Below are positions 1 to 12,000 of a stretch of 48,747 nucleotides of DNA, piece by piece. The notes beneath the pieces were generated by a model that made no database searches, had not been told where the DNA came from, and saw nothing but the letters and a program-made list of their open reading frames with translations. A program made the translations under genes and the position numbers. The stretch's first letter is position 1. The number at the start of each line of letters is the position of its first letter. This DNA comes from Ruminococcus sp. (GTDB lineage: Bacteria > Bacillota > Clostridia > Oscillospirales > Ruminococcaceae), in contig JAFUAO010000006.1 in the NCBI GenBank assembly GCA_017460665.1, positions 1 to 48,747 of the forward strand, written 5' to 3'.

Positions 1-3000
1 GGTGAGGACACCGTTCTCGATAGTGAAGGTGATGTCGGTAGTTACCACGAATCCGCTGGGAGCCGCCTCCTCGTGGAGGGTGTATGTTCCGTCTGTCAGG
101 CCCTTGATCAGGGTCGATGTGCTTCCGGATGTCCAGATGAGTTCTGTGCCTGCGCCGCTCTGGAGCTTCGCATCTGTTCCGAGCTCGAAGTCAACGTGGA
201 ACTCGATAGCATCGCCGTTGGAGTCAACGCCGGTGAGCTTGAGTTGAGCGCCCTTCACCTCGTCGCCGAATACGTCGGCCTTGCTGATCTTCACGTCAAC
301 TGCGATCGTGGTGACGATCGTTGTGGTGGCCGTTGTGGTCGCTGTTGTCGTTACCGTCGTAGTTGTAGTTGTCTCAGTCGTTGTGACTGTTGTAGTTGTG
401 GTCGCATCGTCGATGATGAGGCCGGTGAGCACTGTAGTAGTGGTCGTCGTCACCTCAGCAGGACTCAGCGTTGTGACTGTAGTGGTCACGGTAGTTGTGG
501 TTGTTGTGGCTGTAGTTGTTGTAGTTGTGGCCGTTGTGGTGGTAGTGGTGGCTGTAGTGGTGGTAGTGGCCGTAGTTGTTGTAGTTGTTGCTGTAGTTGT
601 TGTGGTAGTGGCCGTAGTTGTTGCGGTAGTGGCAGTAGTCGTTGTGGTAGTGGCCGTAGTTGTTGTAGTTGTTGCTGTAGTTGTTGTGGTAGTGGCTGTT
701 GTGGTGGTAGTTGTGACTGTAGTTGTTGTGGTAGTTGTTGCTGTTGTTGTAGTAGTTGTGGCTGTTGTTGTTGTAGTAGTTGCTGTAGTGGTAGTAGTAG
801 TGGCTGTTGTTGTTGTAGTGGTGGCTGTAGTGGTTGTCGTTGTAACTGTAGTTGTTGTAGTAGTGGCCGTAGTAGTTGTAGTAGTGGCCGTAGTCGTTGT
901 AGTGGTGGCTGTTGTTGTAGTAGTTGTGGCTGTAGTTGTTGTAGTCGTGGCCGTAGTGGTTGTAGTTGTGGCCGTAGTAGTTGTAGTGGTGGCTGTTGTG
1001 GTGGTAGTTGTGGCCGTAGTGGTGGTAGTTGTTACAGTAGTTGTTGTGGTAGTGGCTGTAGTAGTTGTGGTAGTGGCCGTAGTTGTTGTAGTTGTGGCGG
1101 TAGTTGTTGTAGTTGTGGCCGTAGTGGTTGTAGTTGTGGCCGTCGTTGTTGTAGTCGTTACGGTCGTTGTTGTAGTTGTGGCCGTAGTGGTTGTAGTTGT
1201 GGCCGTCGTTGTTGTAGTCGTTACGGTCGTTGTTGTAGTTGTGGCTGTTGTGGTGGTAGTTGTTGCTGTAGTTGTTGTAGTTGTGGCTGTTGTTGTGGTA
1301 GTTGTTGCTGTAGTTGTTGTAGTTGTGGCCGTAGTTGTGGTAGTTGTAGCCGTAGTAGTGGTAGTTGTAGCCGTAGTTGTGGTAGTTGTTGCTGTAGTTG
1401 TTGTAGTTGTGGCCGTGGTTGTTGTAGTTGTTACAGTAGTAGTTGTAGTTGTAGTAGTCTCAGTAGTAGTTGTAGTTGTGACTGTTGTAGTGGTAGTTGT
1501 AGCCGTAGTCGTGGTAGTTGTAGCCGTAGTTGTTGTAGTAGTCTCGGTAGTAGTGGTGGTAGTCTCGGTAGTAGTCGTAGTGGTAGTCGTGGTAGTGGAG
1601 GTGGTCGTCACGTTGACCATCTCAGGATCGAAGGGATCCTCGGCCAGCGATCTGGTCTCGTCCACGGTGGTCTCAAGGTACGCCTTACCGTCCTTAACGA
1701 CGAAGGTGATGTCGTCGGCCTTAGCGTAGCCCACGGGCACCTCTGTCTCGCTGAGAACGTACCTTCCGTCCAGCAGCCCCGTCAGCACCTTGGGATTTTC
1801 CTCCTCGGTGGTCCAACTGATCGGCTCGTCTGTCCAGAATGCGTCGCCGGTGAAGCTGTCGGGCTTCTCGGTGGTCTTATCGGCTGAGATCATGGTCAGC
1901 TCCAGCGTTGCGGAAGGCGAGCTCTCGTCGGTGCTGTCGAAGGTCTTCGTGATCGTGATCTTGGAGATGTCGTCCAGAACAACGATCCTCGTTGTGCCCT
2001 CCTGAGCCTCGATCTTGGCGTTGCCCTCGGTAATAGAGGCTGTTGCTGAGATCTTTCCGCCGGTGATGTTGAAGTCGAACTTGCTGCTGATCTTCAGCAG
2101 GCCGTCGGGCGAAGCGGTCTCCTTCAGCGAATAATCGCCGTCCGGGAGCCCTACGATCGTGTCGCCCTCCTCGGTGGAGGTATACTTCACGCCGATGATC
2201 TTCTCTGAGTCGCTCTCATCGTAAACTGCGGTCAGCTTAGTGCCGTTTGCAGCGATGATGTGCTCCCAGTTAGCTGTTGTCAGCAGATCATTAGTCAGTG
2301 TCAGCTCTGCGCCGGCAACGTTCACTGCTCCTCCCTCAGTAGCGAGCTGCTTGCTGATCTGGAGGCTCCTTGTGAACATCGAATCGCAGGCGAAGATCTT
2401 GTTGCTGTCCTCAACAGCGTAATAGCTGCCATCGGTGTTGTCGGCCTGGTCGTTGCGCTCGTCGTAGTCGCCGACTATGATGCCGTTCTTCACCGTAAAG
2501 GTCAGGTCGCTCTCGATGACCGTATACTCTGCCTTAGCTCCGCTGGCGTCGGTCAGCTCCACGAGCTGTCCGCTGCCGGTATCCGCCGATTCATGGAGAG
2601 TGTAGGTACCGTCGGGCAGGTTCTTTATCGTAGTTGCAGAAAGTCCGGACTTCCACTCCAGCTCAGTGCCGTTCTCGGCAGTCAGGAGCTCTGCGCCGTC
2701 GCCCAGTGAAACTGTGGTAAGGTCGAATACGATGTCTCCGCCCTTGCTGTCCTTGCCTGTGAGCGTCAGCTTGGCTCCGCTCAGCTCGGACTGACCTGTG
2801 ATGTCCATTTTGCTTATGCTTATAGTAGCATCGTCACGCATGATGACTGTGCTGCCGTCTGCCTCACCGTGTCCCTCGGGAGCGGAGTCGATCGTGATCG
2901 AGCCGTCCTTGTTGACTGTGAACTTGATCGAGCCGTCCAGCTTGTCATAGCCCGCAGGCTCAGTGTTCTCGATGAGCTCATACTGTCCGGGCTGGAGCCT

Positions 3001-6000
3001 TGAAAGGATCGTCTCAGCATTCCCGGACTGGAAGGTGATCTCGGTGATGTATTCCTCTGTGGGAGCATCGCCTACGTCTGTGGTCTTGCGTGAGCCGTCG
3101 GGGTTAAGTGCAGGTCCTACCGATGTTACTGTTGCGGAGAACTCTCTTGCAGCAGTTGCGGTAGTAGTGACCTCGCCCTCCTCGGCCTGGCCGGTAACGA
3201 TGTAGTAGCCGACTACGCCCTTCAGGTTCTGTCCGTCGAGAGCTCTGATAGTGAGCAGAGCACCGCTGAGCTCGTCCTGACCGGTGATGAAGCGCTTGCT
3301 GATATTGGCAGTGAGCAGCTCGTTGATCATAGCTGCCTCTGTTGCTGTATCGTAGCTGTCAGCGCCGATCGTGAAGGCCACGGCACTGCTGTTGACCTTA
3401 TAGCCAAGAGGAGCGGTATCCTCAGTGAGAGTGTACTCGCCCTCGGGCAGGCCGAAGATCTCGGCAGCGTCCTCGCCGGAGGTGAAGGTGATCGTCTTAG
3501 CGTCGTTATCGACTGTTATGTCGGTATTGTATGAATATACCTGTGAAAGGTCTGCGTCGGAGGGAGCGCTGATCGTCAGCTTCGCACCGGGGAGCTCCTC
3601 GCTCTTGCCGATCTCATGCTTGCTGATCTTAGCCCTTGTGGGCTTGTCCTCCATCTCGACCATGTTGCCGTAGTCCTCGGCTGTGATGCCTTTTTCGGGC
3701 TTATCGGTGCTGCTGTAGATCATCAGCCCGTCGTAGACTACGAAGTAGATCGACTCGGCGATCTGATAGCCGTCAGGAGCGGTGGTCTCGGTCAGCTTAT
3801 AAACTCCGTCCGTAAGGGCGATGCTGTGTCTGCTGCCGTCTGTGGTCCACTGATCGATGAGCTCCTCATCGCCTTCGTCTGCGAACGTCATGCTGTAGCT
3901 GTCGCCTGTATCCTTGGAAACTGTGCCTACCTTCTCCACCTTGAGCTCTGCGCCCTCCAGATCGAAGCCGTTGGCAGCGTCCTTCTTGGTGATGCCGATG
4001 CTGCCCTGCTTCTCGTCGGTCATGACGATAGTCCTGTCGTCCAGCTTTGTGGAAACGCCTGTGCTGTCCGCTGAGATGAGGTAGATCTCACCGTCACGGA
4101 TCTCAAATCTTATGTCAGTTGCAACAGCGTAGTTCTCGGGAGCTGTCTCCTCATGGAGCTCATAGAAGCCGTCCTCAAGGCCCTTGATAAGGGTGCTCTT
4201 TCCGGCCTCGGTACGGGCGAAGGTCAGTCCGCCGTCCTTGATCTGAGCTGTAAGGGTGTCATCTCCTCTTGTGATCTTTACGCCGGTGATGTCAGCAGCA
4301 GTAAGTTCCTCCTTAGCAGCGTAGCTGTCGTCCTCATAGCGGAAGATGATCAGCTCTGCGCCGTCGATCTCGGAGCCGTAAGCGTCCTGCTTGCTGATGA
4401 TCACTGTGTCCTCACGGACTGCGTCGCATACCGTGATCTTGTCCTCCTCCACAAGGTAGCCCTCGCTGGAGGTATCGTCCACGATCGTTCCGGTGTTCTC
4501 GCCGGAAACTGAAACTGTTCCGTCGGCTGCGATGTCGAATGTAAGAGCTGTCTCGATCACTGTGTAAACGTTGCCGTCGCCGTCAGTGATCTTGCCGTCG
4601 GCTGTCTCAGTGAGGGTGTAGGTGCCCTCGGGAAGTCCCTTGATCGTCACGTCTGTGCCGTTGGAGGTCCAGGTGATCTTTCCGTCAGTGATCTCCACCT
4701 CGGGAGCTCCGCTGACGCTGACATCTGAAACGTCCTCAGCGCTGAATGTGCCTGTGATCGTGATAGTTGCGCCGTTTACCTCGGTCTCGCCGTTGATGCC
4801 CACCTTGCTTATAGTGAGCTCGTCCTGACGGACTGCGTCGCATACCGTGATCTTGTCCTCCTCCACAAGGTAGCCCTCGCTGGAGGTGTCGTTTACGATC
4901 GTTCCGGTGTTCTCGCCGGAGACTGAAACTGTTCCGTCGGCTGCGATGTCGAATGTAAGAGCTGTCTCGATCACTGTGTAAACGTTGCCGTCACCGTCAG
5001 TGATCTTGTCATCGGCTGTCTCGGTGAGAGTGTATGTCCCCTCGGGAAGTCCCTGGATCGTCACGTCTGTGCCGTTGGAGGTCCAGGTGATCTGCCCGTC
5101 AGTGATCTCCACCTCAGGAGCTCCGCTGACGCTGACGTTTGAAACGTCCGCAGCGCTGAATGTGCCTGTGATCGTGATAGTTGCGCCGTTTACCTCGGTC
5201 TCGCCGTTGATGCCCACCTTGCTGACGGTCAGCGTGGAGGCAGGAGCGGTCTTGTTGGTAACGGATACGGAATTTGCTGTGAATGAGTACAGATCGTCAG
5301 AAGCTGACTCCTCTGTGTCGATGTAGCCTCCGCTTATAGTGAAGGTCTTTGCCGGTGCCTTGGCATAGTCTCCGGGAGCGTAAAGCTCTCTGAGAGTATA
5401 GGTGCCGTCGGGCAAGTTAGTTACGATGAAGGGCGAGCCGTCAGTTATCCATGCTGCTGAGTTTTCGGCAACAGTGAAGGTCTGAGGATCGTCGCCTGTA
5501 GACTGTATAGTCTCGCCGGCCAGCTTGACGCTGTCAGGGAACTCTGCTGAGCCGAAGCCCGAAGCATTCTTGAGCTCAAGGATAGCGCCCTCGAGCTGAT
5601 CGCCCGCCTCGTTCCACTTGAGGAAGCCCACCTGTGTCTCGTTTGAAACAGAGTTGAGAACTGCTGCGGAATCGCTGGTATTGGTCTGTGAGAATACTAT
5701 ACCGCCCTCAGAATCGTAGTTGACGATAGCCTTTGCACCGTCAGCGCCGGTGATCTGGGTGTCGATAGTCTCGCCTGAGCCAACGGGCTGGCCGTTTTCG
5801 TCAAGCTCGTATACATAGTATGTGATAGGTGCAAGGTCTGAGAAGCCGATCTCCGGCAGGAGGACCTTGACAGAGGCTGATGTGGTCTGTCCGTCAGCAG
5901 CATCGACTGCTGCTGTGAAGGAGGTATCAGCAGAGGATACATTGCCGTTCCCGTCATCTGTCTGTACCTGGACTGCCTCCAGCACCAGATCGCCGTTGTC

Positions 6001-9000
6001 GTCGAACTTGGGCGAGCCGGCCTTTACCTGCTCTGACTCCGGCTTGCCGGCGTTGTACTCAGCGGCTTCCTCAGCGGTATAGGTCGCTGCACGGAACACG
6101 CCGAAGGTGAACTCTGCCTGGCCGGAAGCTGAGCTGTAGCCGTCGATGCCAAGATACTTGGTGACTGTCAGCTCGGGCTGGATAGTCTTGGTAGTGTTGG
6201 TGATGGAAACTGTCTCCTTGGTATTGTCGGACGAGAGCGAAATGGGCATATAGCTTGCGATGTACTCGTCTGAGTCGTCGGGCTGTATGATCTGAGCGCC
6301 GTCTGTGTACAGAACGGTGTAGTTCTCGATCTTTGTGCCGTGAGCGATAGGAGACATGGTGTCGTCTATCTCGAATACATAGTAAGCGCCGTCCTGAGGG
6401 ATGTCAAAGGAAGCTGTCTCGCCGTCCTTGATGACCGCTGTCAGCGAATCATAGAGGGCGAAGCTGCTAAGGTCTGTTCTGTCGATGTTATCCAGAGACT
6501 CCAGCTCCTCCTCGGTAGGATCAGCCTTTCTGAGGATAGCGTTCTCCTCAGGGATCTCGAATACGCCGATCCGGAAAGTCTTGTCTGCGCTGTCAGTACC
6601 GTCGTAGCTCTTAGCTACCTCAAGGGTGAATATCTTGAGCTCCTCGTTGGTGATGAAGGCCTGAGCCTCGTGGTCGTCCTTGGTAAGGCCGATCGCAGAG
6701 CTTGCCTGAGCGTCGTACTGCTTCCCGGACTCAGCATCGTAGATGTAGTCGGTAACTGCCTTGTCGCCAACAAGAGCCTCAGGAGCAATGACGCCCTTGG
6801 CATTCGTCTCGAGGATCACATAGTATGAGCCGTCCTCGGCGATAGGCAGGTTGTTGAAGGTCAGGGTCTCGCCTGTAACGGGTGATCCGGCAGTCTTGCC
6901 CTGGATAGTCACTGACTGGATATCGCCTGCTCTTCTGTAGGAGCTTCCGTCCTTAAGGAGGTTCCCCTCAGAGTCGCAGAGGAATGCGCCGAAGTAGAAG
7001 GTGTCCTTAGTGCCGTTGTAGGCAGGGATAAGGGTCTTCTCTAACCGGATAGTTCCAACTATCAGCTCATTGGAGATGTCAGTGGTGAGGTCAGCAGCAC
7101 CGCTCACAACATTGACAGTAAAGTCAGGATTGAGCCCTGTGATAACTATATCACTGTCTGATACGCTTACATATGAAGCTGTCGTGATCGGTGTAGGCCA
7201 TGCCCATGGATTAAGACTGAACGTTTCAACGTTGGAGCCCTGTGTGATAGTTATATTGGCTGAACCATTGGAATAAGCCAGATCTATCTTGTTTCCATTT
7301 GCAGCAGCCTTGCCGCTAAGAGTAAGTGTTCCGTTATCGTAAACGATGTACTCGCTGTCAGAAGTGCCGCCTGAGAAGGTGCCGGAGAACGTCTCGATGT
7401 AGTTCTCCACATCGGTATCCTCGCTCACGAACTCAGTACCGTTGTAGGTGATCTTCTGCTCAGGAGTGGACTTGAGGATATTGCCCTCCTTGTCGGTCTC
7501 AAAGACATAGAGAGTGTCTGTGGGCACGAGGTTCTTGAATTCGAGGGTCTCGGTATTGCCCTCCTCGCTGCCGGTCATGGTCAGGGACTTAGGCGTTCCG
7601 AAGAGCTCGAACTCATCGCCGTTCTTCGTGAACAGTGCGAACCAGAAGGTGTTCTCCTCAGTGGAATTGGTCTTATAGGTCTTGTTGACAGTGATCTTCG
7701 CCTCAGACTCCTTCACCCAAACGCCGACCATGGCGGGCTCGGAAACGACTGTATCGTTCCAAGACAGGCCTGTCTTCGCATCGTGGGTCTTGTAGGAGTA
7801 GGCAAAGCTGTTCCAAGCTACCTTGTCGTTCGCTAAGGCGTCAGCAGTACTCGTTGCTGTAACGTCTGTGAAGGGAGATACCTTTCCGTCGAACTCAACT
7901 GTGATATAGTCCTCAGGTGTGAGGATCAGATCCTCGCTGAATACGATGCGGAAGGTGGTCTTTGTGGTGTCGTAGTCGGTATCCCAGATCATCTGGTCGT
8001 TCTCGCCGGACCAGTCGCCGGAATACTCGTCCAGGTTCGCATCGCCGGAGGTATAGGTGATAGTGTAATCGCTGGGATCAACTGTCTCCTCCGCAGAGCC
8101 TGAACGGATCTTTACGGTGAATGTGCCGGGCACCAGCTCAACAGGGAATGCCGAGCCACGCTCATAGGTGATGATGCCCTTGTCGCCGACGTAAGGCAGT
8201 CTGTCGATGATGGTGATGTTCTCCATGCTGTTGGCCGGGACCTCAGTTCCGTCCGGACGTGTCACTTTGGGGAGAGCACCGCCTCCCTTATTGACTGACT
8301 TAGCGCCGTTCTTTACGTTGAGGGTGTAGTGGATAACGTCGCCCTGGAGTCCCTCAACTACTCTTCCGTACTCCTGAGTATCTGCCTCATCGAAGCGGTC
8401 ATCGGAAACGTGCTTGATCTCATCGCCGTAGCCGTTGTTGAGATACTCCTCGCCGTCCTTCTCGTAATCGCTGATCTTTTCGGGAGTGGGATAGGTGATA
8501 GTCTTGTATGACAGAGTGTTGATGCCGCCGATCTGCTCGGTAGCCTCAGCCCAGACTGTCTTGTTGCCCTCATAGGTGCCTTCCTTGACGGTCTTGTTGG
8601 AGAAGCCGTCGTCAAAGGTGACATCGACGTGGTTTGTGACTGCTCCAACAGGAGTGATCCAGCTATTCAGCTCTTCGTCATACTCAGCACTGGAGGTGTA
8701 GAAGGTGATGTCTACATAGTCTCCGGGAGCGAGGGTAAGGTCGGTCTTCTCGAAGCGGAAGCCAACGGTCTTGCCGCCGGTGCCGTCGGGAGTGGTGACT
8801 GCTTCGCCCTTGTTTCCGTCCTCATCGTAGAAGAAAGCGTCAACAGTGCCGCTGCCGCCGTTGGAGGAGGTCCATGAGGCCTTCATACACCCAGCATATT
8901 CCTCAGGGAATGAACCGCCAGCCGACTCTGGAAGATCAACTTTTTCGTCATAAGCTAGGCCGTAGAAACGTGATCCGCTGGGGATCTTGTCCTTTACGGT

Positions 9001-12000
9001 AAAGCCTTCCATGTTGATGATGTCGTACTCGTCGTCGTTGTTGTTGGAGATCCTGATCGTCCACTTAGCGCCGTTGCCCCAGTAGTTGTCAGGCATGATA
9101 ACGTCTGAAACGCTCTCGCCCTGCTTCTCGACACCGGGAGCGATGGTCTCTTCCTGGAGGATAAGGTCAGCTGTAGCTTCATTTGTGGTCGAGAATACAG
9201 CCTCAGCAGCCGATCCGTAATTCTTGATCACCTTGGCTTGCGCTACATTGTTCAAGTCAAGAAGAACGACCTGACCATTATTCTTGGCATTCTCGATCTC
9301 TGCGACCTTAGAGTCAGAAAGTCTAAGCTCATAGAATATGATAATAGAATTGTTTGCACTTGTACCGTTGTCGATAAGGTCAGTGTTCTTGACAACATAT
9401 GATACCTTGCCATTACTGCCGTATATTATCTCGATATTATCAGCAGAAATAGGCTCCATATTAAGATAGCTCTCACCAAACTGTGTCAAAGAAGTACTGT
9501 TCATGATCGTTGCGCCGTAATAGGCTTCGATCGAGCCAGGTACCAGTTCCATACCCTCAGGTATGGCATCATCTATCCTGTAAGTATAGATATCGCCGTC
9601 AAACTCCATGTTTGCATGAGCATTACCCTTAACAGCATCGTAGAGAGACAGAGCATATCTGTACGTCTTTCTCTCATTAGCTGATGTCTTTAAAGCCTCT
9701 TCAAGGTTTTCAGAGTCAATGAGCTTCTTCTGGAAAGCAACTTCAACTGTATTATACTCATCTATCTGCTCTTTAACAGCTGTGCCTTCAATAGGTTTAA
9801 CTATGGTTTGTGGCGCACTTCCTTCATTTTCACCAACAAACGCCTTGATCAGTGAAGGTCCTTTGCCTTCATACTCTACAGTATCCTGGAAAGGATTCTC
9901 TTCTGGCTTTTCCTTTATATCATCGATCGGTCCGCTGTAGCTTGTATAGACACTATTTTTACCATCTTCAAATGCACGCTGATTTTGCTGCGAGAAAAAC
10001 GGTTCAGATGAGATCTCGAAAACATATGCAAAAGTTATAGAGCCGCCTTTAGAAACGATCACATCATCACTTGACGTAAGCGTAAGTGAAATATCTGCAT
10101 TCTTGATCATATGATCGTTTTCTGCATTTGTATTGACCTTATAATCTACATTATATTTATTTGCTGTCTCAGATGTCCCGTTTCCTATTGCTTTACCGCG
10201 ATCATCAGTTGTAGAAGAATATTTATCGCCTATTGATACGATACTGTTCCCAGTAATATCAACAACTGTCATCTCAAGAGTCTTCCAGTTTACATAGCAT
10301 CCGGGACCATCGCCCCTGGTCGTACCGGAAAGAACATCATAAAGATTGAGCGTCGTCCAATCCTTTTTGGAATTGTTGGTAACCGTGATGTAGTTCGTGA
10401 TCTTGTTGCCGGCCATTACTACACCGGGCTCTTCGTCGATAAGACCTGCTTCCAGCTTATCCGGAACACTTGTCAGCGGACCGTCCACCTTAGCGAACTT
10501 GTCCACCTTCATGGCGTTCTTGTCCACTACAGATGAGGTGACCTCTGAATCCACCGTCTTGCCGGCGATGTTCATCCTACCGGTGTTCTTCAGCTCAGTA
10601 GGAGCTCCGCCCTCTGCGTCGTGGAGGTCGGACACCTTATAGGTGATCCTGAGAACAGCGCTGTTCTCTACCTCCTGGCGGCAGGTATAGGTCAGAGTGT
10701 TGTCGATCAGTGTATACTGCTTGTTGGTGAGCTCAACAGGCTCGCCGCCGTCAGTTATGATCTCTACCTTCTCCACCGTGCAGAGAGCGTTGCCCTCTGT
10801 GTCGTTTATCATGGGGAGATAGTCGGTGAAGGTGATGTCATAGCGGAGCCTTGATCCGGAGCCGGACTCCACATAGTTCCTGCCGGAGTAGGTCAGGTCA
10901 TAGGTGGCCGTGCCGCCTGATACGTCCATGAACTTGCTGGCAGTACCGGAGCCGTCTGTGATCGTGGCTGTCTTGGCAAATCCGCCGGGCTCGAACTTGG
11001 TCTCAGAGATAGTTACTGAGTACTGCTTGTCGCCGACGCTTGCGGTATTGGTGTGCTCGCCTGTAGTGCCTTCATTGATATAGCCGTGGACAGCGATATC
11101 CACATAGGTTCCCTTGGGAACTACGCCTATGTTGATCCTGCCGTCGCTGGGCCATGGGATCTGGTCTGTCCAGGGATCTGTTCCTGAGTAGGTGCCCTCA
11201 GCCTGTCTTATATAATAGTATGTGGGGGTGAACCAGTCAGAAGAAGCGATCTCGTCTAGGACTGTCAGAGCCTCAGAATCCAGAGTACCGTTGTTGGTGA
11301 CCTTGATTCTGAACCACTCTGTGGGGTCTGCGTTATAGTCGGCCTCGGAGTAGCTTCCGTACTGGGCGTACTTCTGGATACCGATGATAGCCTCAGCAGG
11401 CTTGATCGGGACAGTAACGCCTGTGTCGGTGCCGTCGACCTTAGCGTTGTTGTTGAGGTCGCCGTCGGAGAGGTCATCGCTGATGCCGCTGAACTTCACC
11501 TGGATCTTGGCAGTTGTTCCTGCTGCGATCTGGCCGATAGTCCATGAGGTGCCGGTGAGGTCCTGGGTCTGGCCTCCGTTTTCGAGGGTAATGCTTGAGG
11601 GGGTGCCCAGCTTAGCGATGATAGAGGCAAGGTCCGTATCCTCAACGGCCACGTTCTTTGCAGTTGCATCGCCGGAGTTGGTTATATTGATCGTGTAAAC
11701 TATGTCCTGTGGAACTCCGCCGTTCTGGTAGAAGGGATTGCTGACAGAATTGTTGTCAGCGTCCTTTGAGAGGACAGCAGCGCTCTTGCTGGCGCTGATC
11801 TTAGGCTCGCCGACGTGGACCTTGATGTCTACGCCGTCGTTCCTTGCCAGTGAGCCGGAGTTTGCAGTTGCCGAGTTGTGGAAGTATTCTCCTTCGGCGC
11901 CCTCTGCATTGATCCTGATCTTCACATCGACAGTCACAGAGTCCTCAGGCTCTAGGTCGCCCAGAGAAACGCCGCCGCTGAAGAGGTCGTCGCCGCTGAT

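Noticed and set aside
300-1606. Possible CRISPR array from the 21-bp periodicity
   Set aside because: No spacers: the repeats are contiguous, in frame and code for Thr heptads.
73-1887. Long plus-strand frames rich in Cys/Gly/Ser and in Val (also 281-1729)
   Set aside because: They are antisense shadows of the Thr-heptad stalk of the adhesin; composition is fully explained by complementing ACN codons.
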